Shown piece after piece: positions 35,489 to 45,350 of a stretch of 64,000 nt of DNA. This DNA comes from Paenibacillus doosanensis. GTDB taxonomy: Bacteria > Bacillota > Bacilli > Paenibacillales > NBRC-103111. The notes beneath the pieces are model-generated. The model made no database searches. It saw only the letters and a program-made list of their open reading frames with translations, and had not been told where the DNA came from. The stretch spans positions 58,368 through 122,367 of the forward strand of contig NZ_JANYUY010000017.1 in NCBI RefSeq assembly GCF_025060755.1, read 5' to 3'. Within the stretch, counting starts at the first letter, position 1, and each line of letters begins with the position of its first letter. A program made the translations under genes and the position numbers.

Positions 35489-36760
35489 TTAAGGCTGCGC
35501 TTTCATCACATAACGATTCAAGTAATCGTTTCTGAATTTGCCTTCCGGATCGAACTGAAGCAGCAGCTCCCGGAAGTCGGGCAGTTTATCATAAAGCGCC
35601 TCCAGTCGCGCCGCCGGCATCGTGAACAGCTTGGCCCAATGCGGGCGCGCTTCGAACGGCGCAAGCGCCTCCTCGATGAACGGCAGTAATTGCAGCACGG
35701 AATCCGTATTCAGCTTCCAGGTGAAATGAATGCCGACCGAATCGCGTCCGCAGCAAGGGCTCATCCACAAGCTGTCTTTCGCTACCGTACGCACTTCGGA
35801 AACGTACAGCAGCGGAGCAATCCGCTCCCTCAGACGGTCGAGAGCGCATAGCGCTTCATAAGCGCGCTCGCGCGGCACGAAATATTCGCTCTGCAGCTCC
35901 TCCCCGGCGCTTGGCGTAAATTCCATGCGAAAATGCGGCAGACGTTCGTACGACGGCCCCGGAACCCCGAGCTGCGGACTGCAGCTGTCGGCCGGGTAGC
36001 CCTTCACCGGGTGACGGTTTGCGTCAGCCTGCCGGCAGCCGAAAAATTCCGCCGCCACGGAGCCGGAGCTGCCGTCTTCAAGCTTCTGCTTCACCCACAC
36101 CTGATTGAACGCCGGCTGTTTCCAATCCGTAAACAGGCTGACGCTGTAAGCGCTTGATGTGATGTCGTCAAAATGGTCTTGAAGACGCTCGAATGCCAAA
36201 TCATCGTACACGGATTGGCTTATCTGAAATGCCGGTACGATGTCCAAAGTAAGCTTCGTCACAACGCCCAAGCCGCCGAGATTGACCACGGCCCCTTCCC
36301 AGATGTCTTCGTGCTGATCGCGGGAAAGCCGGACGACGCTCCCGTCCGCCTTCACAATCTCCATAGCGCTTACGGCGGTGGCCAGATTGCCGCAGCTATC
36401 GCCTGATCCGTGCGTCGCAGTCGCGATGGCGCCGACAACCGAAATATGCGGCAGCGAGGCCAAATTGTGCAGCGCATAGCCGTGATCGTGCAAATACCGG
36501 CTTAGCTCCCCGTAGCGGATGCCGGCCTCGACCGTAACTTGACCGGCGGCTGTGTCCAAGCCGATCACCTTGTTCATATTTTGCAGCGATAACAAACACT
36601 CACCGGAGTCGGCTATGCCATTGAACGAATGGCGCGTGCCGAGCACCTTCAGCCTGCTGCGGCTCGCTACCGCCTGCTGCACCTCTTGCACGCTGCCCGG
36701 AGTCAGCAGCTCCGAAGCGCGGTATTCATAGTTTCCTGCCCAGTTTCGATGATTAGCCAT
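35489..36760 (-). CDS. FAD-linked sugar-alcohol oxidase (alditol/xylitol oxidase-like)
   Basis: Flavoprotein of 423 residues in the VAO family. The N-terminus NWAGNYEYRASELLTPGS resembles alditol oxidase, and His44 in VLGTRHSFNGIADSGE is the expected covalent FAD attachment site. FAD-domain motifs: VEAGIRYGELSRYLHDHG and VGAIATATHGSGDSCGNLAT. The C-terminal domain is of the ALO type (PHWAKLF, DFRELLLQFDPEGKFRNDYL). It probably oxidises a polyol or sugar lactone with O2, releasing peroxide. ATG at 36760 is taken for the AAAGAGGTG before it. Confidence 0.9.
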   Translation of the reverse strand: MANHRNWAGNYEYRASELLTPGSVQEVQQAVASRSRLKVLGTRHSFNGIADSGECLLSLQNMNKVIGLDTAAGQVTVEAGIRYGELSRYLHDHGYALHNLASLPHISVVGAIATATHGSGDSCGNLATAVSAMEIVKADGSVVRLSRDQHEDIWEGAVVNLGGLGVVTKLTLDIVPAFQISQSVYDDLAFERLQDHFDDITSSAYSVSLFTDWKQPAFNQVWVKQKLEDGSSGSVAAEFFGCRQADANRHPVKGYPADSCSPQLGVPGPSYERLPHFRMEFTPSAGEELQSEYFVPRERAYEALCALDRLRERIAPLLYVSEVRTVAKDSLWMSPCCGRDSVGIHFTWKLNTDSVLQLLPFIEEALAPFEARPHWAKLFTMPAARLEALYDKLPDFRELLLQFDPEGKFRNDYLNRYVMKAQP

Positions 36761-36880
36761 GCGTACACCTCTTTCGTCAAGTCGCGTTTCAGTTGAAAGG
36801 CTTGCTCTCTTTCGGTTATACCACAAAATGATCGCCATTGCGTTAAAAATTTACAATGTATATTCACATTTTCATATGAA

Positions 36881-36908
36881 AAGCAAAAAGCCGCCGATCG
36901 GCGGCTTT
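36881..36908 (-). terminator. Terminator of the binding-protein/GH43 transcript
   Basis: Nine-base perfect stem AAAGCCGCC/GGCGGCTTT with a GATC loop (36887-36908), followed on the minus strand by TTTTGCTTTT. Confidence 0.85.
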
Positions 36909-37051
36909 CTGACTGCATCATAAAGGGCGGCATTGGTCGTTTTGCCCGGTTTATCCCGCGTTATTTACACGACCGGCGGCAGATGGCAGATGGCAGACGG
37001 CTTGTCATCCGACGGTCGCCGGCTCGTCTTGCAGCCCGCGATACGTATCGC

Positions 37052-38491
37052 CTATCGGCCGCGAATCATCATCGCGATATCCGCTTCCTGAAGCGGAACC
37101 GAATACAGCTTCACTTGACGGATCACGCCGTCAAACGCATCCGCGCCGCAAGCGTCACCAAACGCATCGCCGCCGAAGCGCCCGCCATATCCTCCGGCTC
37201 CCGTATGCGGTCCGACGATGCCGAAACCGGCTTGAACGCTGCCCGCCAGCTTCCCGTCCAGGTATAGAGAAACCGCGCCTTCGGCAAAGCTGAGCGCCGC
37301 ATGACGCCATGAATCGCCGGCATGCGCCTGTACCGGGGTTTGAAGGATGATCCGCTCCCCCTCGGACGCGACGGCCGCTTCCAGCATCCCGTCGCGAAGC
37401 CGCAAAGCCCAGCCGTTCTTCCCGTCCCCTTCGTCAAATAACACTTGCGTGCCTGCGAGACGGTTCGGGCAGAACTGCATCGTCATCGTGCGCAAGGAAA
37501 ACGCGTTGTGCAGAAAGCCGTCCGCCTCCTCCGCAGCCAAACGTACGGGAGCATAGGTCGGCGTGCCGTATTGGGCCAACAGCGCGTACGTGTCGAGCAG
37601 CCGGGCCAGCTCAGATTCGTTTACCGGGAATACCGTATTATGTCTTGCGCGGTACGGAATGCGGAACTCGTCCTGGTCAAGCTCTCTCCACTCGCGGAAA
37701 TCAGTTGTCTCCATCATGCCGAACTTGCCGTAGGACCAATAATCGTAGAACAGCAGCCAGCGATTCGTTCCTTCCAGCTTCAGAAACTCGGGCCCTTCCG
37801 TGTGGTCCGGCGTGCGCACGCCCGGAACGACCGTATACGGCCCCTCCAGCCGGTCGGCAACGGCCAGAACGTTATGGCAAGGATGCTTGACGCTGCGGTC
37901 GTATACAACGCTTTCATCTTTCACGGCCATATAATATTTGCCCTCATGCTCCGCCAGCGAAGCGTCGATTGTCTGGTAGCCGGGATCGAAGAAGAGCGAC
38001 GGCTCCGTCAGCGTAAGCCAATCCGGCGTCCAGACCGCATAATGCTTGCTGTTGCCCAAATCCGGTCCGCAGCTGGAAGCCCAATACAGCAAATATTGAT
38101 CGCGCCCGTGATCGTAAGTAAATTCCGGCGCCCAGCTGTTCTTTGCATCGTCTATACCCTGCATGACCGGAAGCTTCCTCTCGTCCTCCCAGACGATCAG
38201 ATCGGTTGAACGGCTATACCCGATATGGATTCCCCTCGGGCGGATGGTGAACACCATATGCCAGCAGCCGTCTGCGCCCTTGGCGATGAATGGATCGCGC
38301 AGGACGCCTTCCCCCACCGATGTTGTGAAGACGGGGCGGTTTTCGTTCAGCTCGTACCAGTGGAGCCCGTCCCTGCTATAGGCGTAATGCAGCTTTTCCT
38401 CCTTATGCATCTGGTTCGGTCCGGACCGAAAGTATCCCATGACATAGGCGGGAGCTCCTCCTGCGGTTTCCGGTTGGTTGAATTGAGACAT
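37052..38491 (-). CDS. Glycoside hydrolase family 43 enzyme with C-terminal LamG-like domain
   Basis: About 479 residues and no signal peptide, so intracellular. A five-bladed propeller occupies residues 15-310, with HYAYSRDGLHWYEL blades, RDPFIAKG (candidate catalytic Asp), NSWAPEFTYD and HTEGPEFLKL (candidate acid Glu). From about 330 a concanavalin-like LamG domain follows (WRHAALSFAEGAVSLYLDGK). Such enzymes release arabinose, xylose or galactose from side chains of imported oligosaccharides. ATG at 38491 is chosen for GGAGGAG upstream. It lies 31 bases after the binding-protein gene and is co-transcribed with it. Confidence 0.9.
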   Translation of the reverse strand: MSQFNQPETAGGAPAYVMGYFRSGPNQMHKEEKLHYAYSRDGLHWYELNENRPVFTTSVGEGVLRDPFIAKGADGCWHMVFTIRPRGIHIGYSRSTDLIVWEDERKLPVMQGIDDAKNSWAPEFTYDHGRDQYLLYWASSCGPDLGNSKHYAVWTPDWLTLTEPSLFFDPGYQTIDASLAEHEGKYYMAVKDESVVYDRSVKHPCHNVLAVADRLEGPYTVVPGVRTPDHTEGPEFLKLEGTNRWLLFYDYWSYGKFGMMETTDFREWRELDQDEFRIPYRARHNTVFPVNESELARLLDTYALLAQYGTPTYAPVRLAAEEADGFLHNAFSLRTMTMQFCPNRLAGTQVLFDEGDGKNGWALRLRDGMLEAAVASEGERIILQTPVQAHAGDSWRHAALSFAEGAVSLYLDGKLAGSVQAGFGIVGPHTGAGGYGGRFGGDAFGDACGADAFDGVIRQVKLYSVPLQEADIAMMIRGR

Positions 38492-38522
38492 TGATGGTTT
38501 CTCCTCCTTTTCGAATATCCGA

Positions 38523-39806
38523 TTATCTTTTGGCTTCCTCGATTCGTTTGTTCGCTTCATCCTCGGCCTGTCTCAAAACCGTGTTGACATCCAGCTTCCC
38601 TTTCAAATACTCGTTCATCGATTTATTGATGACGTCTTTAATAATTTCCTCATACTCGGTAGGAGGCGGATTTTGACCGATCTTCATTTTCAGCAGCGCC
38701 GGTATGTTTTTGCCTTGCAGCGAGGCCAGATCCGCCCCGAAATCCTTCGTCGCGTCTTTATCTTGGATCACCGGGATCAGCCCTCTTCGCGCCATGCGAG
38801 CTTGACTATCCATCTCCGTTAAGAAGGCCATCACCTTGAACGCCTCTTCTTTATGCTTGCTCTGCGTGGACAGCAGCAGGCCGGACACGTCGGTTTCCTT
38901 CACCAGCGGAGCCTCTTTGCGGCTTGGGAACGTAACGATATCCCAGTTCGGCTCGGTACCGGCCTGATGCAGCTCCTCCAGCTGATTGAGACGGTTATAG
39001 GCGACCATCATCGCCAAATTTTTGTTTTTCTCGAAATCGTTGAATATGCCTTTCGTTTGATTGCCCGGTATATCCTTGATCGATTTGTACATCTCGAAAT
39101 ATGACTTCCAGGCGTCCGACGTCAGGAACGCTTTGCCTGTCTTCGGATCGTGAAGCGGGAGCATCATGGAGGCCGAGATGCGCGGAGACGCGATCAGATC
39201 CAGCCCGTAATACTGCTGGCCGCCGTCCGTTTTGCTCAGCTGGCGGGCGAGGTCGATCGTTTCGTCCCAAGTAATGCCGTCCTTCGGATAGGGAACGCCG
39301 AACCGGTCGAATATATCCTTGTTGTAATAAAGCGCCGCAGGATTGCTGTACAGAGGCAGCATATACAGCTCGCCTTTGCTTCCATAGCTTTGCAGAGTTT
39401 GAATAATGTTCGGGTCGAATTTGGACATGTCGAGGCCGCTTTTCTTAATATAAGAGTTCAAGTCCTCGGCAAGCCCGAGCGGCGTGTACTTATAAATGTC
39501 AAAATTGGCCTGCAGCATCATGTCGGGAAACGTGCCGGCGGTGAGCATATCTTCGAAAGACTGATTGGCCGGCTTGCGCACTAATTCCATCGTAATGTTC
39601 GGGAACTTCGCTTTGACCGGCTCGGCGATCAGCTTATTGAAGTCTTCGTCGGTCACATTGAGCAAATATTGAAGGACGGTAAGCTTGATCGGTTCTTGCT
39701 TCTCCTCCTCTTGAGCCGCTTGCTTCGGCGTATCGGAGCCGGAGCAGGCGGAGGTCATGATCAGCATAGCGGCAGAAGCGAGCAACAGTGCTTTTTTTCC
39801 TTTCAT
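38523..39806 (-). CDS. Sugar-binding lipoprotein without linked permeases
   Basis: Lipoprotein of about 427 residues. Signal KGKKALLLASAAMLIMT with lipobox SAC. MalE-family features: LPLYSNPAALYYNKDIFDRF, then AFKVMAFLTEMDSQARMARR. ATG at 39806 follows AAGGGGTG. It forms a two-gene unit with GH43 and is divergent from an AraC gene that probably activates it. No permease genes adjoin, so it must lend itself to permeases elsewhere or act as a sensor. Confidence 0.92.
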   Translation of the reverse strand: MKGKKALLLASAAMLIMTSACSGSDTPKQAAQEEEKQEPIKLTVLQYLLNVTDEDFNKLIAEPVKAKFPNITMELVRKPANQSFEDMLTAGTFPDMMLQANFDIYKYTPLGLAEDLNSYIKKSGLDMSKFDPNIIQTLQSYGSKGELYMLPLYSNPAALYYNKDIFDRFGVPYPKDGITWDETIDLARQLSKTDGGQQYYGLDLIASPRISASMMLPLHDPKTGKAFLTSDAWKSYFEMYKSIKDIPGNQTKGIFNDFEKNKNLAMMVAYNRLNQLEELHQAGTEPNWDIVTFPSRKEAPLVKETDVSGLLLSTQSKHKEEAFKVMAFLTEMDSQARMARRGLIPVIQDKDATKDFGADLASLQGKNIPALLKMKIGQNPPPTEYEEIIKDVINKSMNEYLKGKLDVNTVLRQAEDEANKRIEEAKR

Positions 39807-40002
39807 CGGAAAACACCCCTTAATTTGTTTGTCATAATGATCATACAAGGAGGCACAGCAGGTTTGAATACAATTATGGGCCGAAAAAGTGAGTATTCCA
39901 GACATCGCAGCGATTCGTTGCAGTATGGTACAATACATTCATCGCGCATAAGAAAAAAACGGCCTTTGCAGACGATAAATTTCAGATGAAATGGTGAGAA
40001 TT

Positions 40003-40833
40003 ATGGACAAATACGGGCCTATTTATCATATTCCGTCAATCGGCGAAATCTCTCCCCCCATCAGCGTACCGTTTATCGGCATCAACTACTGCACCCCTGC
40101 TTACCGCAATGTGAGAAAAGTGGCCCAAATTACGGTCATCGGCTGCGTGCTGTCAGGCCGAGGGAAGGTTCGCGTCAATGAACAAACAAGCCGCGTGCAG
40201 CAAGGCGACGTCTTCCTCATGCGAAGCGGCTGCTTCCACGAGGTCATATCCGAAGCGACGCCGGAGGAGCCTTGGGTATTTATATGGTATAACGTTCACA
40301 GCCTGTGGGCGCTCAACGTACTGGAGGCTTACCGTCTGCTCTCGACCGTCGTTGTTCCGAATGCGTCCATGGAACCGTTATTCAGGCAAGGGATTGAATG
40401 GTCCGAGAGCAAGACGATCGAGGAGATGCAGGGAGCCATGCAGCTGCTGTTCATGCAGATCGTCATCCGGCTATCGGAAATTCAAAGCAGCCGGGGCGAG
40501 CTTCTATCCATGCTTGTACGGCAGATTAAACTGCACCTGGATAACCAGATACTGCAGCCGTTTCATACGGAGCAGCTCGTCAAGGAGCTCGGCATGTCGG
40601 CCAAGCATTTGAACCGTGTGTTCAAAAAAGAGCTGGGCACGACCATTTATCATTATGTGCTGACCAAAAAAATGGAGTCGGCCAAGCTGATGCTGATCGA
40701 GACGAATTTAACGGTCAACGAGATTTCCGAGCAATTGGGCTATTCGGATGCCCATTATTTCTCCAATCTGTTCAAACAAAAAAACGGCGTGCGCCCTACC
40801 GCCTTCCGCAGCCGGTTCAGCGAACACCGATAA
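40003..40833 (+). CDS. AraC-family regulator with N-terminal cupin
   Basis: Cytoplasmic regulator of about 276 residues. The N-terminal half is an AraC_binding cupin (TVIGCVLSGRGKVRVNEQTS, QQGDVFLMRSGCFHEV), which binds sugar in relatives. The C-terminal half has both helix-turn-helix motifs (EQLVKELGMSAKHLNRVFKK and NEISEQLGYSDAHYFSNLFK). GGTGAG before ATG 40003 favours this start; an in-frame ATG at 39991 is possible. Divergent from the binding-protein/GH43 unit and close to the GH2 gene, which it may also control. The 194 bases after it hold nothing recognisable. Confidence 0.92.
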   Translation: MDKYGPIYHIPSIGEISPPISVPFIGINYCTPAYRNVRKVAQITVIGCVLSGRGKVRVNEQTSRVQQGDVFLMRSGCFHEVISEATPEEPWVFIWYNVHSLWALNVLEAYRLLSTVVVPNASMEPLFRQGIEWSESKTIEEMQGAMQLLFMQIVIRLSEIQSSRGELLSMLVRQIKLHLDNQILQPFHTEQLVKELGMSAKHLNRVFKKELGTTIYHYVLTKKMESAKLMLIETNLTVNEISEQLGYSDAHYFSNLFKQKNGVRPTAFRSRFSEHR

Positions 40834-41027
40834 GAAAAGCTCGTGATTGAAGCGGTTTCACGATGGATTAACCCCTGCGCGAGGAGGCGGCTTTTCATGC
40901 GATGGGTACCGCAAGAAAGCCTTCCTGCAAGCGCGGTGAACAACGAACGACCCGCCGGCGGCCAACAGAGATTTCCGCTCGCTGTTGTCGCTCCTATCGA
41001 CTCGCCGGCCGCCTGTTCGCTGTTCTT

Positions 41028-42785
41028 TTAATCGTTCGGCCCCTCCGCTTGCTCAATAGCCGCCGGCTTCATATTGATTCTGCGAATCGCTTCCCTTGGA
41101 AACTTCAGCTTGCGGTCGTATGTATATAAGCCGTTCACCTCTTGCTCTACGTCATACAGCTGGGTATAGCACAAGCCGCTAATATGCGGGTTGTCTAATA
41201 TTACCGTCATCAGCCCCTCGTACCGGGCGAGAAACTCCTCTTCGCTCTTCGGACGGTCGCCGTATCCCCAGCCTTCTTCGTGAGATTGGGCAGGGTCCCA
41301 CCAGATGCCTCCATATTCCGCCACCTGATAAGGCTGTCCCTCGTACTTTTGCCGTTTCGGATGCCGCACGTACACTTCGCCGCCGTTTTTCATCGTCTCC
41401 AATCGAGCGGCAAACGATTCGGGATCTTGATCGTAATCATGCAGACTGAACAGATCCGTCTTCACATGAAAATGTCCGCTCGTATCCTTCACCGGACGGG
41501 TCGGATCGACGCTCTTGCTCACCTCGTAAGTGATGCGCAGCACTTCGTTGTCCTGCTTCGTGCCGTCGCGGTCCCAGGTTTCGTTGAAGGGGCACCAGCC
41601 GACGATGGACGGATGATTGAAGTCGCGCTCCATCCCTTCGAGCCATTCCGGCAAAAAGCTGCTTAGCCCTGCCGGCGTTGTAATGTCTAGCCCCCAGTTG
41701 GCGTGCTCCGCCCAAACCAGATAGCCGAGCTTGTCGGCCCAATACAAGAAGCGGGGCTCGAACATTTTCTCATGCAGCCGCGCTCCGTTGAACCCCAGAT
41801 CCATCGCAAGCTCGATGTCCCGGCGGAGCGCCTCGTCGGTCGGCGCCGTATAAATCCCGTCCGGATAAAAGCCCTGATCCAGCACGAGACGCTGAAATAC
41901 GGTCCGTCCGTTAATCAATACCGCTTTATCGGTCAGCGTAATCTCCCGCATGCCGAAATAACTGGTTACTCGATCGATCGCACGGCCATCCTCTTCCAGC
42001 GTAAAACAGAGATCGTACAGCCTGCCCTGCCCCGGCTCCCACAGATGCACCTCGTCCAGCGCTACTTGCGTGTGAAGCTGATGGCTGCTAATTTGCGCCG
42101 TACGGCTGCCTGCGAGCTTTCCGTCGTAATACGCGTCGATTCGCAGCGACAGCCCCTTTCGGAAGCTTCCCTTCAAGCGGATCGCCAAATTGGCCTGACC
42201 GTTGGCAGGGTCGGTTACGATTCGATACGAGTCGAGACGGAAATCCGGAACGCATTCCAGCCATACGGTTTGCCAAATGCCGGTAGTCCGCGTGTAGTAA
42301 CAATTATATGAATGATACTTCCCGCTTTGCTTGCCTCCCGGCTGCCTTCCCGTTCGCACATCGTCCTCCGCGCATACGGTCACGACGTTATCGCCTTCTT
42401 CTCGAACCAGCTTCGTAATATCGAGCTGAAACGAGCTGTACCCGCCGCGGTGCGTACCCGCCGATTCGCCGTTAACCCATACTTCCGTTTCGTAATCGAC
42501 GGCGCCGAAATGCAAAAGAACGCGCTTGCCCGACCAGTCCTTAGGCAGCGTAAAGGTCCTCCGGTACCAGACGGCAGGCATGAAATCGGTATATCCTATA
42601 CCCGATAACGGGCTTTCCGGGCAGAAAGGGACCAGGATCGACTGCTGCAGCCGATCCGCCCGGTGAAGGTCGCGTCCTCTGCCTGTTCGTCCAAAGTCCA
42701 TCTCAAACTCCCATGATCCGTTCAAATTGATCCATTCCTCGCGAACGAACTGCGGGCGCGGGTATTCAGGTCTTGGAATGAGCAT
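41028..42785 (-). CDS. Glycoside hydrolase family 2 (beta-galactosidase/glucuronidase type)
   Basis: About 585 residues and no signal peptide, so intracellular. The N-terminal jelly roll has GSWEFEMDFG and VWYRRTFTLPKDWSGKRVLL, followed by an Ig-like sandwich and a TIM barrel. Catalytic acid/base Glu is in FNETWD, and the nucleophile Glu in VAEYGGIWW. The protein is short for lacZ (about 1,000) and closer to glucuronidase size. ATG at 42785 follows AAAGGAAG; an earlier start would add a non-homologous leader. It would trim beta-linked sugars from imported oligosaccharides together with GH43. Confidence 0.93.
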   Translation of the reverse strand: MLIPRPEYPRPQFVREEWINLNGSWEFEMDFGRTGRGRDLHRADRLQQSILVPFCPESPLSGIGYTDFMPAVWYRRTFTLPKDWSGKRVLLHFGAVDYETEVWVNGESAGTHRGGYSSFQLDITKLVREEGDNVVTVCAEDDVRTGRQPGGKQSGKYHSYNCYYTRTTGIWQTVWLECVPDFRLDSYRIVTDPANGQANLAIRLKGSFRKGLSLRIDAYYDGKLAGSRTAQISSHQLHTQVALDEVHLWEPGQGRLYDLCFTLEEDGRAIDRVTSYFGMREITLTDKAVLINGRTVFQRLVLDQGFYPDGIYTAPTDEALRRDIELAMDLGFNGARLHEKMFEPRFLYWADKLGYLVWAEHANWGLDITTPAGLSSFLPEWLEGMERDFNHPSIVGWCPFNETWDRDGTKQDNEVLRITYEVSKSVDPTRPVKDTSGHFHVKTDLFSLHDYDQDPESFAARLETMKNGGEVYVRHPKRQKYEGQPYQVAEYGGIWWDPAQSHEEGWGYGDRPKSEEEFLARYEGLMTVILDNPHISGLCYTQLYDVEQEVNGLYTYDRKLKFPREAIRRINMKPAAIEQAEGPND

Positions 42786-42947
42786 TGCGTTACTTCCTTT
42801 CGAATAGGTATTGTTCGATCCAAGGCTTACCATGTAATAGTAATCCTTTCCGCAGGAAGCCGTAAATACAATTAACGGATCAAAAAGTGAGGAATAAGGA
42901 CAACGCGTTCGCATCTTCGCCGCCTCACGATCACCAAGACAAGCAAG

Positions 42948-43742
42948 CTAGATGAAGCTGCTGAACCATGAATCCTTTGCAGCCCGGCGAGCTTTCACAT
43001 ATTTGAGCTGGGCCACGATGATGACGCTAATAATGACGAGCAGGAACCACGAGCTGATTTTGCCGAAACTAACGATATGCCATGTTTGGTATTGATCGGG
43101 ATATTTCCAAGCCCCGAGAAACGTGGCCACATTTTCAGCCAGCCAGATGAAAAAACCGACAATGAGAAAAGCGAGCGTTAAAGGCATTCGATAAGCGATC
43201 GTCCGCACCCGATAGATGATCCATGTTTTCCGGAAAACGATAAATACAAGCGCCGTCAGCCACCAGCGAAAATCCGGCATAACATGATGCGTGAAAAAAT
43301 TGAAGTAAATGGCTCCGCCCAACAGCATCGACGGCATGAACCCGGGCCAGCCCGTCATGTCCATCCGCAGCCTCCGCCATACCTGGCACATAAAGCTGGC
43401 TACGCTTGCGTACATAAATCCGCTGTAGAGCGGGACGCCGAGCAGCTTCGTATACGCAGGCTCCGGATACGACCACGAGCCCATCCGCACCTTGAATATT
43501 TCCAGCGCCAACCCGATGAAGTGAAATACGCAGATCACTTTGATTTCATCGCCTGTCTCTAATCCGCTGCGGTACATGAAGAACTGCACTCCAAGCAGTA
43601 TAAGTAAAATGGCATCGTAACGATGTATGAACGGGATCTGCACGACGCTAGTAATTGCCAAGGTACCGAAGATAGCGACGGGAAATAGGCAGCTCATCGC
43701 CTGATGATAGCCGAAATGCAGCAGTTGAATGATCGGTTTCAA
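42948..43742 (-). CDS. DUF817 membrane protein (YoaT-like)
   Basis: Integral membrane protein of 264 residues with seven to eight hydrophobic segments (IFGTLAITSVVQIPF, LTLAFLIVGFFIWLAENVATF). The family marks are FKVRMGSWSYPEP, PLYSGFMYASVASFMCQ and WKYPDQYQTWHIV. The function of DUF817 is not known. Start appears to be TTG at 43742 behind GGAGGGAG. Between GH2 and an MFS carrier gene, but with separate spacing, so co-function is not implied. Confidence 0.88.
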   Translation of the reverse strand: MKPIIQLLHFGYHQAMSCLFPVAIFGTLAITSVVQIPFIHRYDAILLILLGVQFFMYRSGLETGDEIKVICVFHFIGLALEIFKVRMGSWSYPEPAYTKLLGVPLYSGFMYASVASFMCQVWRRLRMDMTGWPGFMPSMLLGGAIYFNFFTHHVMPDFRWWLTALVFIVFRKTWIIYRVRTIAYRMPLTLAFLIVGFFIWLAENVATFLGAWKYPDQYQTWHIVSFGKISSWFLLVIISVIIVAQLKYVKARRAAKDSWFSSFI

Positions 43743-43898
43743 TTGGATGGATCTCCCTCCAAGGCGCTCCGTGTTGTACCTCGGTTGTGATAAGCGCCTT
43801 ATCTTTTACTAAGAATATAGGCGCGCCCGCCTTGGAAAAAGAGCAAATAAAGCATGGAAACTTTCCTGTTTTTGCCCGCCCGCCGAATGCAATGAGAA

Positions 43899-43929
43899 CG
43901 AGGCCGCCGGCTTTATGCCGACAGCCTCG
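43899..43929 (-). terminator. Terminator of the MFS carrier gene
   Basis: Minus-strand stem CGAGGC-T-G-T-CGGC paired with GCCG-G-C-G-GCCTCG, followed by TTCTCATT, 23 bases after the stop codon. Confidence 0.6.
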
Positions 43930-43951
43930 AAATAGCTCGCCGTCCCGCAGT

Positions 43952-45190
43952 CTAAATGATTTCTTTGCGCTTAAGCAAATAGCGGAATAAAATCATCCCG
44001 CTGACCGCGCATAACGCAGCGCACAAGCCGATGACGCCGTATCCGGCCTGGAGCCCGCGGAGCAGCCCCGTTTGCGATTCTGCGCCGAAAAGCCGTTTGA
44101 CGGCTTCGATGACGCCCCCGATCACGTAATTGCCGATCACGCTGCCTAATCCCATAAGGGTCACCGTAAAAGTAATGGCCGTATCGCTGCCCTTCGGATA
44201 TCTTCTGGCTATGAAAGCCATAACCGTCGGATAGATCATGGCAATGCCTGCGCCGGATGCCGCGAACAGAAAGGCGAAAGGTTCTCCGCCCCAAACGGCG
44301 GCAAACGTACAGACGGCCGAAAATCCCGAGAACAGGATCAGCGATAAGATAAACCCGATTTTATCGGTTAACGGTCCCAGCAGCAGCCGCGCCAGCGCAA
44401 AGCATAAGAAAAAGGCGGACAGCATCCCCGAAGCGGCAACCGTATCCCAGCCGTAAGCTTTCTCCAGAAAGTTCACGAGCCATCCTCCGACGGCCATCTC
44501 CGATACGACGCCGAACGACAAAATAAAGACCATGAACCATAGCACCGGATCTTTGAGCAAAGCTTGCAAAGGCACGCGTTCTTCATGATGAATGTCGTCC
44601 CCGGGGAACGTGCTGAACCATGCGGAAATCATCGGCAGCACGGACAACAGCAGCATAACGAGATACATGCCGCGCCAGTCCAACGCATGGCCGTAGACCG
44701 TAACCTCCATCAGTCCCGTGGCGATCAGCGGGGCGACCGTCGAGCTGAGGCCGTAGAAGCCATGGGACAAATTCATCATCGTCCCTGTGTTTTTCACAAA
44801 AATGCGCGCGCCGAGAATGGCCAGGCCGATCTCCAGCATGCCGTTTCCGATGTACATCAGGAAGTAAGAAGCCGAGAACATAGGATAATAGCGCGAGCAA
44901 AAAATAAATACGCCCGAGACGGCCATCACCGCAAATGCCGTCACCGTTACCGGCTTAATGCCCCATTTTCTGGTTAAATAAGCCGTAAAGGAGCAGGCGA
45001 TCAAATAGCCGAGGGCGTTAAGGGATAATAAGGTGCCCAGCTGCGATTCGTTCAGCATAAAATCGAATTGTATGCGCGGAATGGCCGGTCCTTTAATATT
45101 TTCCGAAAACCCGAAGATGACGAATCCTAAAAAAATCGTAACCAGCTGCAAAGCGTAAATCTTATTGAATGTTCCCGTACGCTTCCCCAC
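43952..45190 (-). CDS. MFS transporter, fucose-permease-like
   Basis: Twelve-helix carrier of 412 residues. It starts with IYALQLVTIFLGFVIFGFSE and contains GPAIPRIQFDF and the loop motif AYLTRKWGIKPV. The arrangement resembles the FucP/YfkF-type sugar and small-molecule importers rather than drug exporters, but the substrate is not certain. Start is GTG at 45190 behind GGAGAAAG. Monocistronic. Confidence 0.88.
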   Translation of the reverse strand: MGKRTGTFNKIYALQLVTIFLGFVIFGFSENIKGPAIPRIQFDFMLNESQLGTLLSLNALGYLIACSFTAYLTRKWGIKPVTVTAFAVMAVSGVFIFCSRYYPMFSASYFLMYIGNGMLEIGLAILGARIFVKNTGTMMNLSHGFYGLSSTVAPLIATGLMEVTVYGHALDWRGMYLVMLLLSVLPMISAWFSTFPGDDIHHEERVPLQALLKDPVLWFMVFILSFGVVSEMAVGGWLVNFLEKAYGWDTVAASGMLSAFFLCFALARLLLGPLTDKIGFILSLILFSGFSAVCTFAAVWGGEPFAFLFAASGAGIAMIYPTVMAFIARRYPKGSDTAITFTVTLMGLGSVIGNYVIGGVIEAVKRLFGAESQTGLLRGLQAGYGVIGLCAALCAVSGMILFRYLLKRKEII

Positions 45191-45302
45191 TCTGTGCTTT
45201 CTCCTATTCGTTATCTTTTTTTCGACCCCTATCGTCCAACATACTGCCCCTTAGCGTGTAAGTCAATACGATCGTTCGGCTGCCCACCTCGTTAAGCGCC
45301 CC

Positions 45303-45334
45303 AAAAAGGCTGCCGCTTTAAGCCGCGACAGCCT
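45303..45334 (-). terminator. Terminator of the 45351-49715 operon
   Basis: Minus-strand stem AGGCTG-T-CGC paired with GCG-G-CAGCCT, followed by TTTTT, 16 bases after the binding-protein stop codon. Confidence 0.85.
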
Positions 45335-45350
45335 GAGGCAATCTGGAGTC

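Noticed and set aside
40834..41027. Possible hairpin terminator (GGCGGCC/GGCCGCC) between the AraC and GH2 genes
   Set aside because: The arms are about 45 bases apart and no T-run follows on either strand.
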